Below, in pieces: positions 49,794-59,112 of a stretch of DNA of 64,000 nucleotides (its first letter is position 1; each line of letters opens with the position of its first letter). Origin of the DNA: Paraburkholderia azotifigens (GTDB lineage Bacteria; Pseudomonadota; Gammaproteobacteria; Burkholderiales; Burkholderiaceae). The notes under the pieces were generated by a model. It was given only the letters and a program-made list of their open reading frames with translations. It searched no databases and was not told the origin of the DNA. The position numbers and the translations under genes are program-made. The stretch covers positions 1,240,001 to 1,304,000 of the forward strand of contig NZ_VOQS01000003.1 in assembly GCF_007995085.1 (NCBI RefSeq), in the 5' to 3' direction.

Positions 49794-50726
49794 CTACGCC
49801 TGACGGTTCCGCGCGCGCACCGTGCGCGTGTACGACGCGATCATCGTCGCGAGTTCCTGCGCGGCGGGCGTGAGCGGCGCGGCGGCGCGCTGCAATACGC
49901 AGACGTCCTGCGCGGCGGCCCGCTCGCGCACATCGATCGTGGTCAACACGCGCGCGAACGGTCCGCGCTTCGTCACGACGGCCGCTTCGAGCGACAGGCA
50001 ATCCGACTCGCTCACGAGATGCAGCGACTCGAACAGTCCTTCGACAGTCGAGACGATGCGCGGCGGCGCGAGACGATGACTCTTGAACAGATCGTTGAGC
50101 CGGTGCGCTTGCGGGTCATCGGTGAGATTGGGCGAGCGGGTCGCGATCCACGAGCAGTCCGCGAGTTCGGCCAGCGACTTCGCATTCGCCTTCGGATGAC
50201 CGCGCCTGCATACGACGACGGGATCGGACGGATACAGCTTCGTCACGGAGAGATCGGTCGTGTCCGTGTGCTTCGCGACGAGCGCGACGGCGAAGTCGAG
50301 CGTGCCTTCGCGGATCCACTGAATCATCATCCGCGACGTGCCCGTGCGCATATGCACGTCGACGCGCGGAAAGCGCTCGCGAAACTCGGTCAGCACGGGC
50401 GCGCCGGCATCGATCAGCGGCTCGGTCGTCATGCCGAACGTGACCTGCCCCGCGTACTCGCCGCGCAGTTGCTGGGCTTCGTGTTCGGCGCGCGCGCATT
50501 CGCCGAGGATCGTCGCCGCCCGTTGCAGCATGCGTTGCCCGAGCGCGGTGAGCGCGATGCCGCGATTCGTGCGCGTGAAGAGCGTCGCACCGAGCATCGC
50601 CTCGAGATTCTGCAACTGCTGCGTGATGCCGCTTTGCGCGATGCCGAGTGCGCGCGACGCGGCGCGGATGCTGCCGTGCTCGGCGACGGCCGTGAAGACG
50701 CGGAGTTGTGAAATGGTCAGGGCCAT
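49794..50726 (-). CDS. LysR-family regulator (NAC/CbbR-like branch)
   Basis: 310 residues. The helix-turn-helix (LTISQLRVFTAVAEHGSIRA, then LGIAQSGITQQLQNLEAMLG) and effector domain are typical. A longer frame, with ATG at 50768, is possible. It is divergent from the ABC binding protein gene at 50888 with 161 bases between, so control of that gene and of the enzyme after it (aspartoacylase-like) is likely. No palindrome of the T-N11-A kind stands out to me in that gap. Confidence 0.88.
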   Translation of the reverse strand: MALTISQLRVFTAVAEHGSIRAASRALGIAQSGITQQLQNLEAMLGATLFTRTNRGIALTALGQRMLQRAATILGECARAEHEAQQLRGEYAGQVTFGMTTEPLIDAGAPVLTEFRERFPRVDVHMRTGTSRMMIQWIREGTLDFAVALVAKHTDTTDLSVTKLYPSDPVVVCRRGHPKANAKSLAELADCSWIATRSPNLTDDPQAHRLNDLFKSHRLAPPRIVSTVEGLFESLHLVSESDCLSLEAAVVTKRGPFARVLTTIDVRERAAAQDVCVLQRAAAPLTPAAQELATMIASYTRTVRARNRQA

Positions 50727-50887
50727 TGTCGAAGGCGGCGCAGGTGGGTGATCGGTAAAAGTGATCATGATAGACAGATTTGCACTTTTTTGGATCACTG
50801 ACGCATCGTAGGATCGATCGGAATTGCTCCTGTCACAGCCGATTAACAAGCCCCTTAAGCCCTCTAAGCCCTTTGGGTCCGTTAGCC

Positions 50888-51661
50888 ATGAAGACTCCGC
50901 TGATCCTTCTCCTTGCTGCATTGGGTTTTGCCAGCCACGGCGCGTTCGCGCGCGACAACGACACAGTCCGTCTCGGCATCGACCCGACTTATCCGCCGAT
51001 GGATGCGAAAGCGCCCGACGGCAGTCTCAAGGGTTTCGACGTCGATCTCGGCAATGAAATCTGCAAGCGCATTCACGCGCGCTGCGAGTGGGTCGAGCTG
51101 GAGTTCTCCGGCATGATTCCGGCGCTGCAGGCGCGCAAGATCGACGCGATCATGTCGTCGATGGCGATTACCGCGAAGCGCGAGCAGCAGATTCTGTTTT
51201 CGTCGAAGCTGTTCCAGTTCAAGTCGCGGCTGGTCGCGAAGCAGGGCTCGGGGCTGAACGGCAGCGCGCCCGCGACGCTGGCCGGCAAGCAGATCGGCGT
51301 TCAAACGGGCACGCAGTTCGAGTCGTTCGCGCAGTCGCACTGGGCGCCAGCCGGCGTGCACGTGGTCGCATACAAAGGCCAGGACGAAGTATTCAGCGAT
51401 CTGGTCAACGGACGGCTGGACGGCGCGCTGCTCGGCACAGTCGAAGCCGACTACGGCTTCCTGCGCACGGCGCAAGGCAAGGGCTATTCATTCGTCGGCG
51501 AGCCGCTCGACATGGGCGATCGCGGTGTCGGCATCGGGCTGCGCAAGGACGAAACGGCGTTGCAGGCGTCGATCAATACGGCTATCGCCTCGATGCGCAA
51601 AGACGGCACCTACGCGCAGATCGCGCACAAGTATTTCGACTTCGATCCGTACGGTAACTGA
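50888..51661 (+). CDS. Amino-acid-type ABC transporter substrate-binding protein
   Basis: 257 residues, signal peptide ending SHGAFA|RDN. The class-3 binding-protein fold is clear: VRLGIDPTYPPMDAKAPDGS, then KGFDVDLGNEICKRI, FSGMIPALQARKIDAIMSSM and ITAKREQQILFSS. This type binds basic or polar amino acids in the periplasm. No permease or ATPase gene is near. The following hydrolase gene (51 bases later) suggests an N-acylated amino acid as ligand. Confidence 0.92.
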   Translation: MKTPLILLLAALGFASHGAFARDNDTVRLGIDPTYPPMDAKAPDGSLKGFDVDLGNEICKRIHARCEWVELEFSGMIPALQARKIDAIMSSMAITAKREQQILFSSKLFQFKSRLVAKQGSGLNGSAPATLAGKQIGVQTGTQFESFAQSHWAPAGVHVVAYKGQDEVFSDLVNGRLDGALLGTVEADYGFLRTAQGKGYSFVGEPLDMGDRGVGIGLRKDETALQASINTAIASMRKDGTYAQIAHKYFDFDPYGN

Positions 51662-51712
51662 TCGGCTTATCTGATCGCGTTACCCATTTCGAACGACATC
51701 CAGAAGAGTCAC

Positions 51713-52828
51713 ATGAACAGGCAATCGATTCCGCTTCTCTCGCCCGCGGTCGGCACATCGCGCGAAGTCGTCGCGTTTCATTTCGGACCGCAAAACAGCG
51801 GGCAGAAGATCTATATCCAGGCATCGCTGCACGCCGACGAAACGCCCGCGATGCTGACGACGGTGCTGCTCAAGCGCCGTCTCGTCGAGCTTGAAGCGCA
51901 AGGCTTGCTGAACGTTGAAATTGTGCTCGTGCCTGTGGCAAATCCCGTCGGCCTCGCGCAGAACGTGCTTGGCCAGTTCCTCGGACGCTTCGAGGCGGGC
52001 AGCGGCAAAAACTTCAACCGGCATTTCATGCAGTTCACCCGGCTGCTGGATCGAGCGAAGGATCGTCTCGGCACCGACGCGCAGGAGAACCGCAAGCTGA
52101 TCCGCGATCTGGTGCGCGAACAGATCGAAGCGCAAAAGCCGCTCACCGAATACGAATCGCTGCAACTCGCGTTGCTGAAGCTTTCTCATGACGCGGACGT
52201 CGTGATCGATCTGCATTGTTCGCTCGAAGCCGTGATGCACGTGTACACGAGCGAAGCGGGCTGGCCGGAAGTCGAGCCGCTCGCGCGCTATTTGCGCTCC
52301 GAAGCGTCGTTGCTCGCGACGGATTCGGGCGGTCAGGCGTTCGACGAGACACATAGCCTGTTGTGGTGGCACCTGCAGCAGAATATGCCCGCAGGCAAGC
52401 CGGTGCCGACGGGCACGGTCGCCGTGACGATCGAATGCCGCGGACAGCGCGACGTCTCGTACGAAGTCGCGCAGCAGGACGCCGATGCGCTCGTCGACTA
52501 CCTGATTTATCGCAAGGCGATTGGAGGCAGCGCGCAGCCGCTGCCGGAACTGCCGACGCCTGCGACGCCGCTCGCGGGCAGCGAACAGTTCTATGCGCCC
52601 GTCAGCGGCATCCTCGTGCATCGCGTGAAGATCGGCGACTGGATTCGTGCGGGCGATGCACTGTTCGATATCGTCGATCCGTTGACGGATGAAACGACGA
52701 CGATCACCAGCAACACCGAAGGCGTGCTCTACATGCGGCGCGCGATTCGTTTCGTGACGGCAGGCGCGCCGTTGGGTCGCGTGACGGGCACGAAGCCGAT
52801 TCGCGCCGGCGTGCTGCTGGGCGCGTGA
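51713..52828 (+). CDS. Succinylglutamate desuccinylase/aspartoacylase-family hydrolase
   Basis: 371 residues. Zinc carboxypeptidase-like fold of the AstE/AspA family: zinc ligands His and Glu in IQASLHADETPAMLT near 40 and His in VVIDLHCSLEAV near 165; the catalytic Glu lies in AVTIECRGQRDVS near 240. A C-terminal barrel (FYAPVSGILVHRVKIGDWIR) closes the chain, as in the enzymes that act on N-acyl amino acids. Follows the binding-protein gene in the same direction, probably as an operon under the divergent LysR. Confidence 0.9.
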   Translation: MNRQSIPLLSPAVGTSREVVAFHFGPQNSGQKIYIQASLHADETPAMLTTVLLKRRLVELEAQGLLNVEIVLVPVANPVGLAQNVLGQFLGRFEAGSGKNFNRHFMQFTRLLDRAKDRLGTDAQENRKLIRDLVREQIEAQKPLTEYESLQLALLKLSHDADVVIDLHCSLEAVMHVYTSEAGWPEVEPLARYLRSEASLLATDSGGQAFDETHSLLWWHLQQNMPAGKPVPTGTVAVTIECRGQRDVSYEVAQQDADALVDYLIYRKAIGGSAQPLPELPTPATPLAGSEQFYAPVSGILVHRVKIGDWIRAGDALFDIVDPLTDETTTITSNTEGVLYMRRAIRFVTAGAPLGRVTGTKPIRAGVLLGA

Positions 52829-52855
52829 TGTGACGTTAGCCGGCCAAGGGGGCGA

Positions 52856-52871
52856 GTTTAGGCGCATAAAC
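52856..52871. other. Distal parS-like site, GTTTAGGCGCATAAAC type
   Basis: GTTTAGGCGCATAAAC: the chromosome-2 parS palindrome with G in place of T at position 6. It lies 47 kb from parA and is repeated 52 bases on. Confidence 0.65.
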
Positions 52872-52923
52872 TCTGCGGAGGGGTACCGCTCGCGCGGTTG
52901 TACACGCGCGCCTCGCGCACGCG

Positions 52924-52939
52924 GTTTAGGCGCATAAAC
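52924..52939. other. Distal parS-like site, second copy
   Basis: An exact second copy of GTTTAGGCGCATAAAC, 68 bases after the first start, in the same 194-base gap between convergent genes. Confidence 0.65.
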
Positions 52940-53022
52940 TTCCCCGAGCGGAACCACCGAGCCACCGAGCCGACCAGCGCAGCGGCGCAAACAGACTTCG
53001 CGCCGCCAGCCGTATCACTACA

Positions 53023-53841
53023 TCAAGCCACGTTGAACCGCGCAGCCGGTGTGCTGCGCGACAGGTTCGGTCCGAGGGCGGCACGCGCCGACTCGAATGT
53101 TTGCCAGTCGGCATAATCGGGCAGCGACGGAATCGTCGCGAGTTCGCCCTGGTCGAAACCGACGAGCGACGCGTCAACCATCTGTTCCGCCGACATCACG
53201 ATGCCGCGCTCTTCGACGACTTCGATGGGCACGCCCGCTGCGTCCCAGAACTCCGTACGCGTCGCGCCCGGCAGCACGGCCTGCACCTTCACGCCCTTGC
53301 TCGCCAGCTCGTGATGCAGTGACTGCGTAAACGCCAGTACGAAGGCCTTTGTGCCGCCATAGACGCCATTCAGGATTTCCGGCGCAATCGCGACAATCGA
53401 CGCGATGTTGATGATGTTGCCGCTAGCGCGCGCGACGAAGCCGGGAGCGATCGCATACGTGAGCCGCGTGAGCGCGACCACGTTCAGCTTGATCATCGAC
53501 TCCATCTTGTCGACGTTCGAATCCAGCAGCGGCGAGGCGGCGCCGATGCCCGCGTTGTTCACCAGCATCGTGATGCTCGCGTCGGTGCGCAATACGTTTT
53601 CCACGCGGCGGATATCTGCGTCGTCGTTCAGGTCGGCGGCGACGATTTCCACCGAGCGGCCCGTTTCGTTCGAAATCCGCGTCGCCAGTTGTTCGAGGCG
53701 CGCGCGGTTGCGAGCGACCAGAATCAGATCGTAGCCACGGCGCGCGAGGCGGTCCGCGTAGATCGCCCCGATACCCGACGAGGCGCCCGTCACGACGGCC
53801 GTTCCGCGGTTCGCTGCTGCGGAATTGGAAGAGTTCGACAT
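53023..53841 (-). CDS. Short-chain dehydrogenase/reductase
   Basis: 272 residues, classical SDR with all motifs: VVTGASSGIGAIYADRLARR near 16, LVNNAGIGAASPLL near 90, and the catalytic Ser-Tyr-Lys in IINIASIVAIAPEILNGVYG and VYGGTKAFVLAFTQ near 160. NADP is favoured by ARNRARL after the second strand. Start at 53841; the frame from 53916 runs into the divergent gene's promoter. Divergent with the GlxA-type regulator (127 bases between), which may control it. Confidence 0.92.
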   Translation of the reverse strand: MSNSSNSAAANRGTAVVTGASSGIGAIYADRLARRGYDLILVARNRARLEQLATRISNETGRSVEIVAADLNDDADIRRVENVLRTDASITMLVNNAGIGAASPLLDSNVDKMESMIKLNVVALTRLTYAIAPGFVARASGNIINIASIVAIAPEILNGVYGGTKAFVLAFTQSLHHELASKGVKVQAVLPGATRTEFWDAAGVPIEVVEERGIVMSAEQMVDASLVGFDQGELATIPSLPDYADWQTFESARAALGPNLSRSTPAARFNVA

Positions 53842-53968
53842 ATCAATGCTCCTGAAATGAGTGGCGCAGGTGACTCCGCGTCGTCTGCATGAACGCCAGA
53901 TTAAGTGCATACTCACACAGCCTCAATGTCGTAGATGCCACTTTTTCGGACATAACCGGAGCCAGGCC

Positions 53969-54907
53969 ATGTTGCGTATCGGAATCGTTCTGTTCCCGGG
54001 TTTTCAGGTGATGAATCTCGGCATGACGAGCGTGCTGGAATTCGCCAACCGGGAGATGAGCGAGCCGCTATACGACTTCGTGTTGCTGTCCGAGCGTGGC
54101 GGCCCGGTGCCGTGCTCGTCCGGATTCGAGGTGTCGACGCAGCCTTTCGACGACAGCCGCTTCGACACGATTCTGGTTGTCGGCGATAACGACCTGCAGC
54201 CGTCGCCGCCATCGCTGATCGAGTTCCTGAAGCATTCGGCGCCGGCGGCGCGACGCGTCGCGGCCGCCTGCACGGGCGCCTTTCATCTGGCGGAAGCGGG
54301 TTTGCTCGACGGCCGGCGCGCCACGACGCACTGGTACTACGCGGCGGACATGCGCAAACGTTATCCGGGCGTGAAAGTGGAGGAGGACCGCATCTTCATC
54401 ATCGACAACGACGTGTGGACGTCGGCGGGCATGACGGCGTGCATCGATCTCGCGCTCGCGTTCGTCGAGAAGGACGCGGGCGTGGAGCTCGCGCGCCACG
54501 TCGCGCGCAAGCTCGTCGTGTATCACCGTCGCGCGGGCGGGCAATCGCAGTTTTCGGCGCTGCTGGAACTCGAACCGAAATCCGACCGCATCCAGACGGC
54601 GCTGTCGTACGCGCGGCGCAATCTGAATACGCCGCTTTCCGTCGAACAGCTCGCCGACGCCGCGCATCTGAGCCCGCGCCAGTTCACGCGTGCATTCAGG
54701 GAGGAAACGGGACAGACACCCGCGAAGGCTGTCGAGCGGCTACGCGTCGAAGCGGCGCGGCTGATGCTCGAGACGGGGCGGCATGGCGTCGATGTCGTCG
54801 CACGCGACGTGGGCTTCGGGGATCGCGAGCGGATGCGCCGGGCCTTTCTGCGTGCATTCGGTCAGCCGCCGCAAGCGGTTCAACGGATGACGCGCGGCAT
54901 CGAATGA
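53969..54907 (+). CDS. GlxA-type regulator (DJ-1/PfpI domain plus AraC helix-turn-helix)
   Basis: 312 residues. The N-terminal DJ-1/PfpI-like domain (IGIVLFPGFQVMNLGMTSVL, then ACTGAFHLAEAGLLDGRRAT near 105, with the elbow Cys kept) is followed by the AraC-type double helix-turn-helix (LSVEQLADAAHLSPRQFTRA near 225, VDVVARDVGFGDRERMRRAF near 275). Start at 53969 after GGAG. Such regulators usually control a neighbouring oxidoreductase, here the divergent SDR. Confidence 0.92.
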   Translation: MLRIGIVLFPGFQVMNLGMTSVLEFANREMSEPLYDFVLLSERGGPVPCSSGFEVSTQPFDDSRFDTILVVGDNDLQPSPPSLIEFLKHSAPAARRVAAACTGAFHLAEAGLLDGRRATTHWYYAADMRKRYPGVKVEEDRIFIIDNDVWTSAGMTACIDLALAFVEKDAGVELARHVARKLVVYHRRAGGQSQFSALLELEPKSDRIQTALSYARRNLNTPLSVEQLADAAHLSPRQFTRAFREETGQTPAKAVERLRVEAARLMLETGRHGVDVVARDVGFGDRERMRRAFLRAFGQPPQAVQRMTRGIE

Positions 54908-55159
54908 ATGATTTAAAGCTTTGGTAAGCAAGTGTAATTTACCGATTTTCGCTGAGGAGCCCGGAGCTTAAAGGCTTCAGCAAAGCGCGCGAGAAACGAA
55001 TTAAATATTGACTAAAGATTTTCCTTGAGTGGTCCGTAATAGGACGGGTCTGGGACGCCGGCGCGACGCAACGGTCATTGCGTGAGTCGGGCAATTCTTC
55101 CCGATACACGTGGCGTCAAGGTCAGGCGCCCTCCAGAACCCCGAAGGAAAATCTCACAG

Positions 55160-55810
55160 ATGAAAAGGCTGTTGGTCACGCTTGCGGCGGGCTTCGCGCT
55201 GTCCGCGCCCGTCGCTCAGGCTCACGAAATTTATGGTCAGGTCGGCACGGAGGGCGTCGGTATCGGCTTCTCCGAACCGCTCGGCACGCGCGATAACATC
55301 CGCGCCGAATTCAACGGCTTCGCGCTCTCACACAACTTCAGCGCGGGCGGCCTGAACTACGACGGCAAGGCCCAGATCTATCACGGCGGCCTGTACCTCG
55401 ACTTCTTCCCGGCGCCCGCCACGGTGCCGTTCCGCTTCACGGCGGGCATGATCATCGGCGGCGACAACGTGTCGGGCGATGCGAACAGCCCGAGCGGCAC
55501 CGTCGACATCAACGGCACCAACTATCCGACGAATGGCGAGACCGTGCATGCGAAGGCCAGGTATCCGACCGTGCGTCCGTATATCGGCATCGGCTTCGGT
55601 CACACGCCCATCGCGCAGAAGGGCTTCTCGGCATTCTTCGATGCAGGCGTGACGTATGGCCGGCCGCACGTGACGCTCGACGTTCCCGCGGACATCGTTG
55701 CCGAAGCCGGGCAGGCGAACGTCGACGCGGAACGTCAGGCGCTGCAGGACAAGGCCGACAAGTGGCGCTGGTATCCGATCGTGAAAGTCGGCGTGACGTA
55801 CCGCTTCTGA
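55160..55810 (+). CDS. Outer-membrane beta-barrel protein (hypothetical)
   Basis: 216 residues, signal peptide ending APVAQA|HEI. Alternating hydrophobic strands rich in Gly, Phe and Tyr continue to the C-terminal VGVTYRF, the classic outer-membrane insertion signal. FSEPLGTRDNIRAEFNGFAL and RPYIGIGFGHTPIAQKG are typical of small OmpW/OprG or OmpA-like barrels of 8 strands, though I cannot fix the family. Start at 55160; 252 bases upstream hold no other gene. Transcript ends at the strong hairpin at 55831-55865. Confidence 0.85.
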   Translation: MKRLLVTLAAGFALSAPVAQAHEIYGQVGTEGVGIGFSEPLGTRDNIRAEFNGFALSHNFSAGGLNYDGKAQIYHGGLYLDFFPAPATVPFRFTAGMIIGGDNVSGDANSPSGTVDINGTNYPTNGETVHAKARYPTVRPYIGIGFGHTPIAQKGFSAFFDAGVTYGRPHVTLDVPADIVAEAGQANVDAERQALQDKADKWRWYPIVKVGVTYRF

Positions 55811-55830
55811 TCGTCACGTAGCCGCAAATA

Positions 55831-55865
55831 AAAACGGCTCGCCATTGGTCATGGCGAGCCGTTTT
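55831..55865. terminator. Bidirectional rho-independent terminator
   Basis: AAAACGGCTCGCCAT and ATGGCGAGCCGTTTT are perfect 15-base arms with loop TGGTC; A-run at the left and T-run at the right. Serves both the barrel gene and the convergent lipoprotein gene. Confidence 0.93.
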
Positions 55866-55882
55866 TGTCATTTCGCGCGACG

Positions 55883-56470
55883 TCAGATGTTCAGCTTCGA
55901 CACCTTGGTGCCAGACAGCGACACGTCGCCCATCAGCCCCGAGTTGGTCATGACGATTGCTTCGACAGGCGCGGTGGCCGTCGATGTATCGATCGCACCA
56001 TTCGCGCCGACCTTGATGAGCGCCACCGACGCATCGACGCCCGCCGACCAGCCCTTCGCTTTCTGGAAGGTGTCGAGCGCGTCCTGCGTCATGAAGAGGA
56101 AGATGACGGCCTTCGACTGCGCGCCCGCCGTGAGGCCGAACGATCCGGAGACCGTGCTGTAGTAGCCCGCCGTGGTGCCGCCGATGCGCAGCGAGCCTTC
56201 GCCGTACTGTCCACCGACGATGAAACCGACCTGCAACACGGAAGGAAACACGAGCACGCCGCGCGCCTTGCCGATTAGTTCGCGCGAACCCTGCACCGAC
56301 GTATAGAGTTTCGCGAGCGCACCATCGACGCTGGCGTCGATCGACTGCCGTTTGGACATGTCCGTCGCGGCGGATTCTCCGCTGCTCTTGGTGGTCGTGC
56401 AGCCCGACATCAGCAGACCGCCATATGCGAGTGCAGCAACACTTGCTGTCACGAAGTGTCTTCTTTGCAT
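55883..56470 (-). CDS. Ysc84/BPSL1445-type lipoprotein
   Basis: 195 residues. A lipobox signal peptide (LAYGGLLMSGC) anchors the protein. The Ysc84 domain is complete: LIGKARGVLVFPSVLQVGFI, then GGQYGEGSLRIGGTTAGYYS, then SFGLTAGAQSKAVIFLFMTQ. This family binds lipids or polyphosphoinositides in eukaryotes; in Burkholderia the homologue BPSL1445 is a surface antigen. Start at 56470 follows GGAGAACG; the very long frame to 56770 is without support. Confidence 0.92.
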   Translation of the reverse strand: MQRRHFVTASVAALAYGGLLMSGCTTTKSSGESAATDMSKRQSIDASVDGALAKLYTSVQGSRELIGKARGVLVFPSVLQVGFIVGGQYGEGSLRIGGTTAGYYSTVSGSFGLTAGAQSKAVIFLFMTQDALDTFQKAKGWSAGVDASVALIKVGANGAIDTSTATAPVEAIVMTNSGLMGDVSLSGTKVSKLNI

Positions 56471-56726
56471 TGTCGTTCTCCGTCTGTGAAGCAATGGAAG
56501 GGGAAATGCACGTTTGCACGCGTGATCTCGCGCAAGCGCAACAGCTACGCTTTCTCCACCAATATCAGAAACGTATTGCGGTTGTGAAGTGCGGTGCCCA
56601 ATTTGTTTTCGTGCGAATGCAATTCGGAACGCGGATGCGGCGTCGAACGGCGCGAGTGTGTCGCTATGTGAAACGGCGCGCGCGATCGTTGCGAAGCGCA
56701 GCGCAATCCGTGCGTTCGCAGAGAAC
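56471..56726. other. Gap without gene
   Basis: Between the Ysc84 lipoprotein start and the motB terminator. No supported gene, repeat or palindrome was seen. Confidence 0.5.
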
Positions 56727-56761
56727 AAAAAAAGCCGCATGCTTCTTTCGAAGCATGCGGC
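56727..56761 (-). terminator. Terminator of the motAB operon
   Basis: Stem GCCGCATGCTT/AAGCATGCGGC (56734-56761) with loop CTTTCG and an A-run at the left, a T-run on the bottom strand, 39 bases after the motB stop. Confidence 0.92.
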
Positions 56762-56799
56762 CGAACACACGACAACGCATCAGTACGCGCTGCGCGTGC

Positions 56800-57762
56800 T
56801 TACTTCATTTTCGACACCACGCCGGGAATCGCCTCGCTGGCGGGCAGCGCTTCGTCGATCGACGCACGTCCGCCGTCGCGGAAGAACGCCTGTTCGGCCG
56901 CCTTGTTCAGCACGAGCACGCTGATGCGGCGGTTGGTTGGTTCGTCGGCGACGTTCGCATTGAGCGGCAGCACGTCCGCGAGACCGCGTACCTGCAACAG
57001 CTTGTCTTCGCGCATGCCGCCCGCGACCAGCGCGCGCCGCGCCGCGTTCGCGCGTTCCGACGACAGCTCCCAGTTCGAATAGCCCGCTGGACCGTTCGCG
57101 TACGTGACGGCGTCCGTGTGGCCCGCAATCGAAATGCGGTTGTCGACATCGTTCAGCGACGCGCCGATCTGCGTGAGAATCGCGACGGCATAGGTCTGCA
57201 GTTTCGCGCTGCCCGTGGCGAACATCGGGCGCTTCAGCGAATCGACGATCTCGATGCGCAAGCCTTCGTTCGTGATCGAGATGCGGATCTGATCCTTGAA
57301 CGCCTTCAACGCAGGCGTTTCTTCGATCAGCGCCGACAGCTTCGCCTTCAGCTGTTCGAGACGCGCGGTGTCGTTGGGCGCCATCGTCGCCTGCGTGAGC
57401 GTCGGCTTCGCGGGCTCCTGCTGCGATTTCTTGCCGTCGCCGGGACGCGTGTCGGAGATGTCGCGGCCGCCGCCCTGAATCACGTTCGGGCGCGCAGCCG
57501 CCGTGCCTTCGTTGCCGCCGAGCAAGCTCGACAGCGGCGTATTGAAGTAATCCTCGATGCCCTGCTTGTCGTACTTCGACGTCGAGCCGAGCAGCCACAT
57601 CAAGAGGAAGAACGCCATCATTGCGGTCACGAAGTCCGCGTAGGCGATCTTCCATGCGCCGCCGTGGTGCCCGCCGTGCCCGTCGCCCTTCTTCGAGCGG
57701 CGCACGATCACGGGCGCGGCCTTTTCGCTCGCTTCTTCGCTGCGGGGTCGTCTTTCCGCCAT
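56800..57762 (-). CDS. motB: Flagellar motor stator protein MotB
   Basis: 320 residues. A single membrane helix near 38-58 has the proton-carrying Asp in IAYADFVTAMMAFFLLMWLL, the key stator residue. A plug region follows (GIEDYFNTPL). The OmpA-like peptidoglycan-binding domain runs from about 150 (RIEIVDSLKRPMFATGSAKL, then ISIAGHTDAVTYANGPAGYS, then RVLVLNKAAEQAF). Operon with motA, 32 bases apart. The C-terminus is normal. No flhDC or che array adjoins here, unlike the usual motAB locus. Confidence 0.95.
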   Translation of the reverse strand: MAERRPRSEEASEKAAPVIVRRSKKGDGHGGHHGGAWKIAYADFVTAMMAFFLLMWLLGSTSKYDKQGIEDYFNTPLSSLLGGNEGTAAARPNVIQGGGRDISDTRPGDGKKSQQEPAKPTLTQATMAPNDTARLEQLKAKLSALIEETPALKAFKDQIRISITNEGLRIEIVDSLKRPMFATGSAKLQTYAVAILTQIGASLNDVDNRISIAGHTDAVTYANGPAGYSNWELSSERANAARRALVAGGMREDKLLQVRGLADVLPLNANVADEPTNRRISVLVLNKAAEQAFFRDGGRASIDEALPASEAIPGVVSKMK

Positions 57763-57794
57763 GCCGTTCTCCTTCCTTCGCTAACTGGCTAACG

Positions 57795-58664
57795 TCAGGC
57801 CGACTTCGGCATCTTGGTGGCGCGCACGGCGTCGTCGAGCTCCTGGAAGCTCGGGCGGTCCGCCGTGAACAGCACCTTGCGGCCGAATTCGACGGCGACG
57901 GGCGGCGCGTAGCCGGACAGCGACGCAAGCAGCACGGCCTTCACGCACTGGAACGGCTTGGCTTCCGCGCGGCCCTTCGCATTTAGCAGGTCGGCGACCG
58001 GGCCGATGAAACCGTACGCGAGCAGAATGCCGAGGAACGTGCCGACCAGCGCGCCCGCGATCATCTCGCCGAGCACGGCGGGCGGCGCGCCGACCGAGCC
58101 CATCGTGTGCACGACACCCATCACGGCCGCGACGATGCCGAATGCGGGCAGCCCGTCAGCCATCTTCTGGATCGCGTTCGCAGGCACCGACGACTCGGCG
58201 TGGTGCGTCTCCAGCTCTTCGTCCATCAGATCCTGCATCTCGAGCACGTTCACGTTGCCCGTCGACATCATCCGCAGATAATCGACGATGAAATCGAGCA
58301 GATGATGGTCTTTCAGAACGTGCGAATATTTCTGGAAGAGCACGCTTTCTTCCGGCGCATTCACGTCGGCTTCGAGCGCCATCATGCCTTCCTTGCGCGC
58401 TTTTTGAAGCAGCTCATAAAGCAGCGCAATCAGTTCCAGATAAATTTCTTTCGAATAGGCGCCGCCCTTGAAACATCCGGGCAAAGCCTTAATGGTTTTC
58501 TTCAGCACCGAAACGGGATTACTGACGACGAACGCGCCGATCGCCGCGCCGAAAATGCACAGCAGTTCGAACGGCTGCAACAGCGCGGGCAAATGGCCGC
58601 CCACTCCCACGAAGCTTCCGATCACCGAGCCGATGACCAGTACCCAACCGATAGCGACAAACAT
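57795..58664 (-). CDS. motA: Flagellar motor stator protein MotA
   Basis: 289 residues with four membrane helices. The stator signature SVPANAIQKMADGLPAFGIV, then AAVMGVVHTMGSVGAPPAVL and GALVGTFLGILLAYGFIGPV is present. The cytoplasmic loop with the rotor-contacting charges is near 85-140 (LLQKARKEGMMALEADVNAP). GGAGAGGG precedes the ATG at 58664. It forms the proton channel with MotB and drives flagellar rotation. Bottom-strand operon motA-motB. Confidence 0.95.
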   Translation of the reverse strand: MFVAIGWVLVIGSVIGSFVGVGGHLPALLQPFELLCIFGAAIGAFVVSNPVSVLKKTIKALPGCFKGGAYSKEIYLELIALLYELLQKARKEGMMALEADVNAPEESVLFQKYSHVLKDHHLLDFIVDYLRMMSTGNVNVLEMQDLMDEELETHHAESSVPANAIQKMADGLPAFGIVAAVMGVVHTMGSVGAPPAVLGEMIAGALVGTFLGILLAYGFIGPVADLLNAKGRAEAKPFQCVKAVLLASLSGYAPPVAVEFGRKVLFTADRPSFQELDDAVRATKMPKSA

Positions 58665-59046
58665 GGACCCTCTCCAATTTTGAGCACCTGCGGCACGCAC
58701 ATGAACCGGCAGGTTTTACTGCTGGAATTGCGTGCCGTTTTGTTAATTCCGTGAAGGTGGTAACGGCTGGAGAAGCGGTGCGCTGAAGTGCGGGCAAAGC
58801 CCGATCAGGAAAATATTTTTATCGATTCGCTATGGATCGATAATTCGGTTATTTTTACCAGCGTCGTTTTTACCGAATGTCGATTTAAAACGGATAATGG
58901 CTCGCGGTCGGCAAAATGTTTGAAATCTTGAGTATGTAATAAAAAATAAATGCGCCGCTCGCCGAGTTGCCGCAATCGGTTTCGACCCCTCCTGTACTCA
59001 GGGCAGTCCATGCGTGCGGCGATTGGGCGTCCAATCGCCTCACGGT
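58665..59046. other. AT-rich upstream region of motA
   Basis: About 380 bases with no gene. It has AT-rich blocks (AAAATATTTTTATCGATTC, TAAAAAATAAATGC) near 58810-58950, and so probably contains the motA promoter. I could not find a convincing flagellar sigma-28 promoter by eye. Confidence 0.4.
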
Positions 59047-59076
59047 TTGAGTCGATTGGGCGGGTAATCGACTCAA
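59047..59076. promoter_or_regulatory. 11-base inverted repeat after the DUF2242 gene
   Basis: TTGAGTCGATT and AATCGACTCAA around GGGCGGGT, 37 bases after the DUF2242 stop. It may be a hairpin terminator without a T-run, or an operator for motA on the other side. Confidence 0.4.
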
Positions 59077-59112
59077 CGTCGGATCACTGCCCCCGCGTTC
59101 AGCACACGTCAT

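Noticed and set aside
58665..59112. Sigma-28 flagellar promoter before motA
   Set aside because: No convincing TAAA and GCCGATAA pair at the right spacing was found by eye.
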